64,000 nucleotides of DNA from Engraulis encrasicolus (lineage: Eukaryota > Chordata > Actinopteri > Clupeiformes > Engraulidae). A program made the position numbers and the translations under genes. The DNA lies in contig NC_085876.1 of NCBI RefSeq assembly GCF_034702125.1, positions 13,061,253 through 13,125,252 on the forward strand. Direction: 5' to 3'. This document shows positions 12,543 through 24,000 of this stretch, in pieces. Position 1 is the first letter of the stretch, and every line of letters begins with the position of its first letter. The notes beneath the pieces are model-generated. The model saw only the letters and a list, made by a program, of their open reading frames with translations. It was not told the DNA's origin and did no database searches.

Positions 12543-15500
12543 CTAGGCCATGTTGCTCTCGTCAACGCTCACCTCGCACACGTCGTCCTCGCACGGCCCT
12601 CGGCTCATGCCCAGGCCGAAGATGCCGGAGCCAAGACCCTGGGCACCGATGCCCAGCAGGGACACGGGGCCAGCCATACCCAGGCACGGCATGGAGCCAC
12701 CTCCACCTCCACCTCCACCAGGGCTGGGCTGATGATGTGGAGACCCGCCGCCCAGACCACCTCGCCCCCCGACACCGTTCCTGCCTTCTGAGCCCACCTG
12801 CATGGCGTCGGATTGAAGGGGGTGAGTCGGGGAGAGGCCCTGTGCGTCTTGGGAACCCCCAGCCTCCATGGAGCTGCCGCCTCCTCCTCCTCCGCCACCA
12901 CCTATCCCTCGCCTCTCGCACTGGGAGCGGTGCCGCATGAAGCTGTCGCGCCACATGAACTTCTTTCCGCAGCCGCTGCAGACGTAGGGCTTGAGGCCCG
13001 TGTGCGTCTTCATGTGCTCCGTCAGGTGGTGCTTCATCTTGAACTTCTTGGCGCAGACGGGGCAGTGGAAGGGCCGCAGGTCCAGGTGCATGTTGATGTG
13101 CCGGTCGCGCATGCTCTTGTGCGTGAACGTCTTGCCGCAGTGGCACATGAACACCTTCCCACCCGAGCCTCCTGCTCCTCCCGGGGCCATGGCGTCCAGC
13201 CCCTCCAACCCGCCCCCCTGCCCGGACAAGTGGGCCGCCCCATGCTCCAACCCCGGGCCCTTCAACGCGGACCCGGAGAGACCACTTCCCATTCCCAGGG
13301 GGGAGGAGGAGTCCAGTGCGGCTTGACTGTACAGTAGGATCTGGTTGCCCTGCATGTCGAGGGGGAAGAGCTGTGCCCTGGCGGCGGCCGACTGAAGGGG
13401 GCCCAGCAGGGCGGAGATGGAGCGGCTGCTGCTGCTGCTACTGCTGCCCTGACCCGTGTGGTCCAGAGGGTGCTGCTGAGACGGGTGGTCCAGCAGACCG
13501 CTGTCATACTTGAGGTAGTCTTCAGAGGACTGGCAGTAATCAACCTGGACAGAAAGGAACACAAAAACTGATTTGATTATTAAATCCCACTCCAACATAA
13601 GAAGATGTAAATACAGTATATCACGAAAGTGAGTACACCCCTCACAGTTTGTGTAGATTTCTGAGTATATCTTTTCATAGGAAAGCATTACAGAAATTTC
13701 ACTTTGACACAATGATTAGTGACCTTTTCACAACATATTTAAACGCTTACATTTCTTGTTCACTCAGAAAAAAACAAGATTCATGAACAAGATTCAAAAA
13801 ACAAGATCATGATATTCTCCATAGGATTGCATTCAAATCTCACACCTATTCACATCTATTTAAGTCAGGTGCAGACTCAACATGTAAAAGTTCAATGTAA
13901 AGACAGGTTGAAACGCACACAGATGACCTCCCTTTTAATCCCTTTTCATTTTGAGACGATTCGGGCCAACCCTTCTCTATCGGATTTTAATCTGGGGTGT
14001 TCTCACTTGTACTCACTTGTTAGTACATATTCAAACATTAATGCCTGTATTTAGTTTTTTTCGGAGTAAACAAGAAATTTAAGCGATTAAATATGTTGTT
14101 AAAAGGTCTCTAATCATTGTGTCAAAGTGAAATTTCTCTAATGCTTTCATATGAAAAGATATACTCACAAATTTGCAAAAACTGTGAGGAGTGTCACTTT
14201 CGTGATATACTGTATAATAATATTAAAGTAATAATAATATTGATGTAGTAATAATAACAGTAAAGTCAATGTTTTGCAGCATATGAATACCCCGTCAAAT
14301 CTGACCAGATTTCTCAAAACCACACTGTGGGCCAAATCCTGCATTCTCCCTCTTCCCACAATGTGTTACTCTCCGTCATTTGCTTCCACATTGTCAATTT
14401 TGTAGGTTGCGATCATGAAAGACTAATTTAGAAAACTAAAGATAAATTCTGTACATAATACTAAAAATAAACTACTAAGACAATTCCAACCAACCTGTGT
14501 CTCCATTTCTGCTTCGGCTCGGCTGCTGAGCTCGTCGGAGAGGGTCCTGACGTTGGAGATGCTGAAAGCCCTCTCCCTCTCCAGCTCTCGCGCCCTCTCT
14601 CTCGCCATCTCCAGCTCCTTATCCTCCTCATCGTCGTCTTCCCCTCCTTCCTCCCCTCCGGACACCACGATCAGTTCGTCATCCGGACTCCTCTCCGTCT
14701 TCACCACCACCCACTGCTTGCGTGGCATGATGCTAGGCTGACTGTACGTGGGCCTCTTCTGCGGAGGAGGAGGAGGTGGTGACGGCGCGTCTCCGTCCTG
14801 GTACGAGGACACTCCGAAGCTGTCGCTGATGCCCACACCTTGGTCACACCCAGACAGTGACAGCTTCTTCCTGCGGTGGCGTCCTCGCTCCCGTTTCCTG
14901 GAGGACAAGTAGAGGGTATCGTCTTCTTCCTCCTCCTCCTCAAGACCCTCGTCTTCATCATCCTCGTCTCCCTCGATCAGGAAGGTCTCCTCAGAGCGCC
15001 CCGACGGAGCGCAGTAACTCGGGGTGGAGCTCAGTCCCTGTCCCTGTCCGTCCCCGCCACTGCCGCTAGTTGAAGCGGAGCCTCCACCACCACCACCACC
15101 GCCACCACAGTTGGCCTCTCTGGGGCTGAAGTAGTTGGTGCTGCTGGGGGATTGGCTCTCGCTGAGGGAGGGTCGGCCGTGGGACTGGTGGTGGTGGTGG
15201 GGGGGCTGGTGGTCTGCTGATCTGGAGTGGAGGAGCACCACGCTACTGCTGCTGCCTGAAGGGTTCTCCCCGTTTCCTCCGCCGCCCTCTGGGTTCTCCT
15301 GAGAGCCACGTGACACGAGAGCTGTGCTGCCGCCACCACTGCCGCTGCCACCTCCCTTAGCTTCGCGGAGCAACTCGGTGCACTTGTCGACGATGTGCCA
15401 CATCTGCAGCACACTGCCCACCGTGAGGTAGTTGACGATGTCGTCGCGGAGCATGCGGAGCTGCCCGGTGTACGCGCACCTGAGAACGCTCTCGAACGCC

Positions 15501-16681
15501 AGCGGGTCCATCACCGCCGGGATGGAGACGGTGGACATGTTCTTCAGAAGCACCTGGACATGGAACAAGCAAAGACATGATATTTACATTACATTACACT
15601 TAGCTACGCTTTTATCCAGTGACTTAGTTATTTACAGGGTATTGCTTACGTCCCTAGGGCAATTTGGGGTTAGGTGCCTTGGTCAAGGGCACTTCAGCCA
15701 TGGATGGAGATGTAGGGAGAGGTATGGGTGGGGTTTGGACCTACAACCCTCTTGATCTTAAATCCACCTCACCATTAGGCCAAGGCTGCCCAAAACATTG
15801 ATGTAGCGATGTTGTTACAGGTCTTTCAAATGAAAATGTATATGGTGGTACTAAAGGAATAGGTGTGCACATTTGAAACACACACACACAGGACAAAGTT
15901 CTTTGGAAGTCTGCACACTTTTTTGCAATTCACATTTAATGTTTTGTTAACGCTTAACTTGACGCTGGCGTCATACGTATGAAGTGTCATAATGCAGTCA
16001 TGCAGGTGTCATAAACATGACTGCATGACTGAAATTCGGTTATGACAGGCCTAACAATGTCATTTTTTTTCCATGACCATAAAATGTGCATCACATGGAC
16101 CTTATGTTTGACTCGTTTTGATACTATTATGACACTGTTATGTCATACTATGACGCCGGTGTCAAGTAAAGTGTAACCAATTTTTCTACACTCCTGATTG
16201 CGAAATCAACCAGACGTTCCATCTGGTTCCATAACTAGGTCTGAATAGTTTTCCGTTCTCCTCATGGACATTCCATACAAATGTGGGGGAAAACAAAGAC
16301 CTAGACATATTGGGCGGTAGTGTATTGCTTTCATTTTTGAGAATGAGAAATACAAAGTGTGGCGTGAGAGAATGAGAAAGGGCCCAGATGAGTGATCCCA
16401 CTCCCAAAGAGAGTATAGGCTAAGACATGAGGGCACTGAATTAATTACTAGTCAAAAAGCACACAAGCCTGGGCTTTAAAAAAACAACACACCTGGTCGT
16501 GAAAGTAGGGGGACGATGCTGCCAGCACACAGCGATGTGCCTTGAAGACCTGTCCCTGCACATGGATGGACAAGTCGCAGAAGCGGCCCTCCTCTCGCTG
16601 CCGGTTGAGGCCATCCAGCACAGCTGTTTGCGCCGCAGGAAAGCACACCTGCACAACAGTGCCGCTATGGCCCTGCTCCAT
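12543..16681 (-). CDS. zbtb22: Zinc finger and BTB domain-containing protein 22
   Basis: This is a nuclear BTB zinc-finger protein, probably a transcriptional regulator. Three coding exons on the minus strand: 16681-16493 (63 codons), 15553-14495 (353 codons), 13544-12543 (333 codons plus TAG), all phase 0, 749 aa. The start ATG at 16681 has an in-frame TGA 9 nt upstream, which fixes it. The BTB fold is split over exons 1-2 (GRFCDLSIHVQGQVFKAHR, VLAASSPYFHDQ then VLLKNM, LTVGSVLQMWHIVDKCTELL). A long low-complexity middle is rich in Gly, Ser, Glu and Pro. Three fingers (about residues 548-632) follow, the first with the unusual CHC spacing also known in human ZBTB22, then MKHHLTEHMKTHTG and MWRDSFMRHRSQC. 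A Gly-rich tail ends CEVSVDESNMA. It lies downstream of kifc1 on the same strand and faces daxx. Confidence 0.96.
13614..14212. mobile_element. Tc1/mariner-type MITE in zbtb22 intron 2
   Basis: The ends are inverted repeats: left CAGTATATCACGAAAGTGAG, right the matching CTTTCGTGATATACTG. A TA dinucleotide stands at each flank (13612-13613 and 14213-14214), as expected for Tc1/mariner integration. Similarity between the arms continues inward for about 150 bp, including TTTCACTTTGACACAATGAT against its complement. At 599 bp with no transposase it is non-autonomous. Confidence 0.8.
15590..15785 (-). repeat. tRNA-derived SINE, reverse orientation, zbtb22 intron 1
   Basis: Read on the minus strand the segment starts with a tRNA-like head (GGCCTAATGGTGAGGTGG), passes the CTTGACCAAGGCACC motif and ends with GGATAAAAGCGTAGCTAAG. 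This is the layout of common fish tRNA SINEs and of the copies at 1016-1160 and 56797-57000. Confidence 0.75.
15946..16178. mobile_element. MITE with inverted ends, zbtb22 intron 1
   Basis: The left end TTAACGCTTAACTTGACGCT and the right end GTGTCAAGTAAAGTGTAAC are imperfect reverse complements. The interior is full of TGTCATA and TATGACA palindromic motifs. There is no ORF. Exact termini and target duplication are uncertain. Confidence 0.6.
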
Positions 16682-17308
16682 GGCGCATCACGCTTCACAG
16701 AACACGGTCAACGGCAACGGAAGATTATGCATGTCAAGAACGCGAAAATAGTGGTATAATTTAATTAATTAATTTCACTGACAAAATGCAAGAGGCATCA
16801 TTTCAGAAATGGCAGCGTCCCGCCTCCATAGGTGCATGTTTACATTCAGAAATATTCATGCATGACGAGGACAAACTGAATCTGCCGATTTGAAGTCCAC
16901 AGCATGGAGAATAAAAACAAGGCAACTGGTGTAAAACGCATTTAACAAGCAGCTCTGGAGGGATGGATGTCAAAAGTTTGTTAATGGCCGCCCACCACCT
17001 AAATAAACATAAAATTGCCGACCAACGCGCTTGCTGATTTGCCTTGCAAGGCACGAATAGGCTTCGCGTCTGGTCCTCACTTTGGGGAATCAGGATGGAA
17101 CCGACAGTTTGCACAATCCAAGTTAGACGACATTAACGGTAGAACTATCATCTCTATCCATTGCGATATGTACACAGCGTTGATCCATCTTTTGCACGTC
17201 GCGCCGTGGGTCGTAGGTGAATCCAGCCCCATTGGCTAGCTGTTAGCTTACTGCTACACTGCTGTGCTATCTAGCTGGCTAAACTGGTGTCTGAACTTCA
17301 AAACTTAC
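16682..17308 (-). other. zbtb22: zbtb22 5' intron (inferred)
   Basis: Between the zbtb22 start codon and the likely 5' non-coding exon I see no gene. A possible acceptor (TGTGAAG, then CGTGATGCGCC) lies just before the start codon on the minus strand. The rest has no recognised repeat. Confidence 0.4.
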
Positions 17309-17520
17309 CTACTTTAGACGCCCGGTGTAACCTGTCGAGCAGTTAGCAGCTCGCTCTAGCTGGTAAACCAGTGGCAGCCTCCATGGTGGACGGAGGTCAG
17401 TTAATCCAATCGCTCTCTAGTTCTACATGCACAACGAAGGACACGAAGAAGCCGACACCCGCTACCTTTAACAGCAAATCAAAACTCAGCCTCGACCTGG
17501 CCGATACAAAGTAACGCATG
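17309..17520 (-). promoter_or_regulatory. zbtb22: Likely zbtb22 5' non-coding exon with short uORF, and promoter
   Basis: On the minus strand a good donor (AAAGTAG then GTAAGTTTTG) ends an exon at 17309. Inside it a 13-codon ORF (17384-17343, MEAATGLPARASC then TAA) begins in an optimal Kozak context, CCACCATGG. Such uORFs usually lower translation of the main ORF. The transcription start is not defined; it must lie left of the kifc1 polyadenylation signal at 17588. Confidence 0.5.
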
Positions 17521-17579
17521 CTTGTCTGGGCAGCGTCAAACGTCACTCACAGGCCAAGTTCATGATCAAACACCATTAG

Positions 17580-18027
17580 TTCTAGATTTATTTATGGACT
17601 TGTACAAGTGCATATGCCTGCTCAAAGATATGAAGAGATCCATTATTTTGTACACACATGCATCAAAAACAGTGTTCAACAATGTTTGAAGAAATACAAA
17701 GTATTCAGGCAGATGGGAGAGTAATGCAAAGGGTGATTTAATAGCAAGACCAAAGTTTTAATACATACATTCAAGAAATCCAAATTATTGGTAAAAGCAG
17801 TTAAAAATTATGCCATAAAAATAGAAGTGTCATATATGGTCACAGCTATATGCAGTAGAAATAAAAGTACCGTTATGGATGTAATTACAACACCAAGAGT
17901 ATAATTATTACATGGCTGCAGAGCCAGGTAACACCATACTGCTAATTCTGTATACATTCATATCAGTGCTTTTACTTCTACTTTATACAAGTCTGTATGC
18001 ATTCAAAAAAAACAAAATCAATACAGT
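17580..18027 (-). other. kifc1: kifc1 3' untranslated region
   Basis: This is the sequence after the kifc1 TAA. On the minus strand an AATAAA signal lies at 17588-17593, giving a 3' UTR of about 430 nt. An ORF on the opposite strand (17912-18172) overlaps the last coding exon and is considered spurious. Confidence 0.6.
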
Positions 18028-21000
18028 TTATTTGCGGTTGGCGGATGCTGTACCAATGACACAGTCGTTGACCTGCAAAAGATGCAATACACAAATGTCA
18101 AACATGTGTACACTGTGCACTGACAATCTTAATTATATAATTATAAAAAGGAAGACGTTTCACTATGACTAAAACAGTCATAATGTCTACATTGTCTGCA
18201 AGACACTGACCTTTGTTGCGAATCTCAGCGAGTTGAGGGACTCATTGAAACTGTCAACTTCTGCAGCAATGTTCACGAACATCAAACTAGAAGAGAATTG
18301 AGGTGGAACGAAAGGTCAAATCCATGTCAGAGTATGCATGCAGTAGCACAGGTGCTGGACCACAGAGAAGATAACTGAAAGGAAATGATAATGGTCCGTG
18401 GACATGTGTTTTTGTATGATTAGTGTTGATGTCTAGTTCAGCATTACTGAGGGAGGACAGGATCCTTACGTTTTACTGTTGCCTCCCAAGCACTGCTGCA
18501 GTAGGTAGGTCAACTTGGAGTTACGGTATGGTATGTGGTTCTCCTAGAATAAAATGAGAAAGAAAAAAGGTTAGAGGCCGCACAGTGCTAAGTTTTGTAA
18601 CAGCACTAGTTATAATAAAACTAATCTTAAATCATTTAGAAACCACCAATTAGCACAAAACAGAGGCTGATAGCTTCAAATCACTTTGGTTCCCTCCACA
18701 TAGTTTCTTCTGGCCTTCTGATGTGAGGCACACCGTTGATCCAAGTTTTAAAAATGATCGAACTAAAAAAAAAAAAAACAATGATCTAATCTCCCATCCG
18801 ACTTGTGGACACACGCTTCGCTGATGCGCCGCCTCCGGAGAAAACAATTACGTTTACGTTACAACTTTTGGGGGACATTTCCCCTATTCAACATTCCGAT
18901 TGCAACCGAGAAAAGGACCTTGGAAATTATGCATTTGCAAGATATTGAGTCAAACTACCATCCTCAATGACGTCATCACGAGGCCACAAGCATAAGGGAG
19001 GTAGGGAGTTTGGATAATGGAAATGTATGCCACATGATGCAAAGCCCAAAAGTCCCTGATGAGCCACCGTACCTTGTTGGCCAGGGAGGAGATCACAATG
19101 CCCAGGTTGGTGAGGGAGGAGTTGATGGCGGTCATCTCCTTAAATCTCTCTCCCTGAGACTGGCTCTTCTGTACGCGCTCACTTCCGGCCAGATCCACCA
19201 GACACAAGCATGCTGCAGAGAGACAGGAAAGCCATTTTTTAAAAAGTGCACTGTGTAATATTTTTCAGTAGTTGATTTTCTTGAATGCATGCTGGCCATT
19301 CGCAAATGTTACCTTTTTCATGAACACTTACTACCCCTAGCAATTAGATTATTCATTATGGGAGAATTGCACGTTTCATTCATGAAAAGGTAGATATTCT
19401 CTATGCCTGCCATTTTGAATTTCCAGACATAGTCAAGTCAATTTTAGCTGCAAAACGTATTGTACTTTGGCCATGAAGGTAAATATTAGTTTATTATTTG
19501 GGAAATGCTCATGAAAAGATCGAATTTGGTAATAGACAGTCGTTTCAATGAGCAGCATAGTTCAGAAGGATACAGTTGAGAGGAGGGGTGCTCAGTTGCC
19601 ACTGAGGTGCATTACGTAGTCCATTTTATATTTTTTAATACCAAGAGGGCGTAGGCAGGCTTATCAGGTCAAGGGGAAATTTGGAGGCTTACGATGAGGT
19701 CAAGGGGCGGCTTTTTCAGGTTGAGATTGAATCACTGGTCTAATCAAGGTCCCAAATGGTCATTGCAAGCGACTCAGTCAAAACTTACTTTGTACATTAT
19801 AGAACATCAGTTGGTTGGTGTTTGTGTGTGTGTCTTGGGGTAGATGTGTAATTCAAATGTGTTGAGCGTTTGTCGTCTACATATTAAGGCAAGCATACGC
19901 CATTTGCTGCCCAAAAACTCAAACATAAGCAACATGAAGTTTCTAAGTAACTAAAATGGGTATTTTTAAATGTAAATCCTGAGATTGCGTACATTTGCAC
20001 TTGGTGCCACGGTCTGTGTTCTTGCCCTCGATGTCCAGTTGGAAGACCGAGTGGGATCGGGAGGACTGGTCATTCATGCTGGTTTTAGCAGTAGACCGGT
20101 TCTGGTTGGCCAGCTCAATCAGGTTGTAGACCTGCAGATAAGACAGCAACGATACACTCAGTTGTTCTTAGGCCCCTCTGTCCAGAGAATACAATGGTGT
20201 GTACGCTCAAGATTGCCACGTTTCACACAAGTCACCAAAATGGCAGTGGAAAAAGTAGAAGTGCCAAAAATTTTGCCACTTGAGTCCCTGCTGTTCCACA
20301 TCTAATTTTAGACAACTTGTGTATAATGGAGTTGAAATGAAAGTAATCCATCAAATGAGCTTTATTAACACGCTCAACTCAACAAAAATTAAGAGCAACG
20401 GGTGCTCATGCCATACGAAACATTCAAAAGAAAGGAGACAGGACAGCACTCCTAGTTGCTTCATTGCCCGTCAAGACGTTTCAGTCTTAGCTTCCTTCCG
20501 TGTCTGGCTCACCCTAGGAGTGTCGCCCGGTCTTTCTTTATAATTGAAACCCACCTGGTCCTCACTGGTGACAGCCTCGTAGGTCAGGTTGGTGACGGTG
20601 ATCCCAGCGTTGGGGGTCTTCTTTATCTCATGCTCTAGCCTCTTGCTGGATTTGCCCTTGAAGAGAAGATCCCTCAGGGTCTCGTTGTAGATCTCAACAA
20701 AGCTGGCAGTGAAGGAATACTGGAAATGCAAAGACAAAAAATAATCCATACTTTTTTTTTTTTAAATCCACACATTTTCACCATGTTGCCATTAATAGGT
20801 GGCCAGTAATAAAGAGACACAAGTCATTTTAACATTCAGGTTAAACACTACATTCATGGAATATCATGCATGCATGTATAAAATCATGGAAATTCAGTTT
20901 AAGTCATTAGTGCGTCAGCCTGCGTCACATATAATTTGAGTCCATGGCGAGGAAAAGGAAAGGGTGCAGTGGTGCAAGTCTGCCTTTCAAACCGCAGTCT

Positions 21001-24000
21001 GTGTGTAATGTGCATTTATGCCCATTTCAAATGAGATAACTGCACACAAACAGCTCAGCACCACAGGCTCGAGTTTCCATTTGAGCAGTCATGCATTAAA
21101 ACAATTTCCACACAGAATCCAGACTAAAACATTCCCATAGAGATCCTTGGTAGCCTGATAAACCAGACTAAATGTGAGATTGGATGTTTAATTTAGTCTG
21201 GCCACGATGAACGATACACCTGAAGATTAGGTGCGTTCAAGACAGCGTTTTTTTCAGACAGGCAGCCAATTTGCTAGGCAGCAAGCATGCTCACTGTGTC
21301 CATGTGAAGCATCCTGGTTAGAATTTCTGTTCACGATGCAGCATAGGGGAGTGACCTCTGCGCCGCAGTAATGTCACATGGCGTTAAACCATCGCGGGAA
21401 CAAAAGTTTTGCTTAGCAGCCGCGCAGTACCATTGGGGCAACTGCTTTGGCATGGGACCTCCTCCATGCCGTCGGTAATCTACGGTGATTGGCATTCATC
21501 AATCTGACGTGAATTGCAGGTGTAGTCCACATGCTTGTGAGGCAGTTCACTCGCTCCTCCAAGTAGGAAGCAGCGTTTTTTATGTCTTGGAAAATCACGT
21601 TAGAAAAAACTGTCCAACTTGTTTGCCAAGCATTCAACCCCACCTTTATTAGACTAAGCAGATCTCGTGTTGATCAAGCATTTTTATGCTTGGTTGCGTC
21701 CGTGCCTATCGTTGATGAGAACAACCCCTTGTCTCTCAAACCGTACCTGTGCCTATAGGCCAACGCTCTGACCAATCAGCGCCATCTTTCATGTTGTTGT
21801 GCTTTCCCAGAGTTGCGGGCTTCGTTGCCACTCCCTCAAAACCCCACCCGCTTTGATTCAAAACAAATATCTGCGTTGTGATTGGTTTGCCAGATTCAGG
21901 GCAATTTGGCAGTTCACGGCTATGGATCACGGCTAGACCGCAGTCGCAGGTTAAAAAAAAAAAAATCAGCGCTAGTTTACTAGGCTAGAACCTTGGTATG
22001 AAACAGGCCTTGGAAGTACTGAAGCTGAGTAGTCAGTAGTAGTGTGTGTGTGTGTGCACTTTTGAGACCATGTATGCAACAGGAATTTCTACCTCCCAGC
22101 CCATGGCCTCCAGCACTTTGGCGGCCTTGAAGATCTGCTTGACGGCGCGGGGGATGACGCCCGGCTCCTCCTCGCTGCCCTCCATGGTGTAGGTCTTGCC
22201 GCTGCCCGTCTGGCCGTAGGCGAAGCAGCAGACGTTGTAGCCGTCCAGCGCCGACTGCACCAGCAGGGAGATCTCCTCAAACACCTCCTGCTGGGAGGCC
22301 GCCGGACCAAACACGTGGTCGAAGCTGAAGTTGTAGTTCTTCTGCGTGTCGCCGGAGCGCCCCGTGTGAGACTAGATTTGGGACACAAAAAAGCCAAGAC
22401 AGTTAATATTAAGAAATGAAAAAAAAAATGTTTGTTTTTTTTGCACAACAGATTTTGACCCCAAAAGTTCTTCACATAAATAGTAAATTGATAAACAGAG
22501 GAAAACCCCAATACATTCTGCATATCACGAAATCTGATATCACAGTGACTGTGGACATCAAGAAAGTAACCAGTAATTAATAATGGTCTGAAACAAATGT
22601 GACTTCAGAGAAAAATCTAATTTCATCTTAAAAGGAAAATATTATTGGGGTTTGTTTGGAAAATAGTTGACAGATGATGTGTAGTTTTACCTCCTCTGAC
22701 TTGGCCAGGACCACAGCCTTGTTGTCATGGGTCGGCAGCTGGATATGGGGGATTTCCGCCCCAACATCAGACAGCAGGGGCCTCACTCGGCAGAACACCC
22801 TGATGTTGCCCTGTTTCAAAAGAAAGAAATCATAAAAAAATAATAATGATAAAACACACACAAAACAATGACAGAATTATTCAGTAAATTTCAAAATAGC
22901 CTTTTCTCATGAAATACGAGTTTCGTAAAGAAATCTTCGTAAAGAAATGACATTTGCACTACAATCAAGTTGTATTTTCAGGGGACCTCGTTAAGGTGAG
23001 GTCACCTTCAATGTAGGCCTAAAGTGGAGGGCGAAATCCTGGTTTGTGTTCATAGTATTACCCTTGGAGGACTTAATAAAATTTCAAGTGGCCCTCGAAT
23101 GAAAACGGTTCCCCTCCCCTGCATTAACCGAACCCACCTTGAGTTCTTGGATGGTGTTGTGGAGTTTCCGGCGCTCCATCTCCCCGCTGTACAGCTCCTC
23201 CTCCATCTTGACGATCTGCTCCTTGGCCTGCCGGAGCTCCTCCTGGGTCTTCTGGAGGACGTCCTGCGTATGCTCCAGAGACGACTTGCAGACAGACAGA
23301 TGGCTCTGGAGACCAGGGCAAAAGGAGCAATAAATATACAGTATATATGATATTGATGCATGTTAATGCGTTTTTGTCTGTCTGGAACTTTTTGTCAGCT
23401 GCTATTTTGAAGAAACACTTATTCTTTATTTAAAAGACATAGATAGATAGATCGATAGATAGAAGAGAAACTTTTTCGTAGTAGCAGACGCCAGGGTGGT
23501 CCAAACACAGCTAATACTACTACTGTATTATAATGGATTAGATTGAACCATATTCATTGCAGTACATTCATTACCAATTCATTTGTGGACATTAGCTGTG
23601 GTTTTACCACCGGACATCCGAGTCTAACGTCATTGACTCTAGTCTAGCACAACGCCTTCACATCCCTACTCTATGAGGACATCCAGCAAGACTGTGCTTG
23701 AAACGATTGCTTCTCCAGCATCACAATGAAGCACGTTGGGCAGGCAAGGTAGAGTAAACATTTTCTATACAAAATCACATTATTCATCCAGTACCTGTGT
23801 TGTATGCAGCTCAGTTGTGAGGGCGTCTTTCAGGGACTCCACGGATCTCAGTTTGTCAGAGGTAGACTTGAAGTCCCTCTCCACGGTGTCGGCCCGCTGG
23901 GTCACTTGCTCCAGTTCTTCCTTCAACCCTGGCAGCACTCTGTAATGGACACGCATCTTTAGGCTATTGGCTGCCATGACAACCCAGTAACAAATAAAGC

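Noticed and set aside
12562..13146. Arg/His-rich 194-codon minus-strand ORF
   Set aside because: Out-of-frame reading of the zbtb22 zinc-finger exon; the true frame shows C2H2 motifs.
17912..18172. 86-codon plus-strand ORF with a hydrophobic N-terminal segment
   Set aside because: It is antisense to the last kifc1 exon and 3' UTR, AT-rich, matches no family I know, and its membrane-like stretch comes from T-rich DNA.
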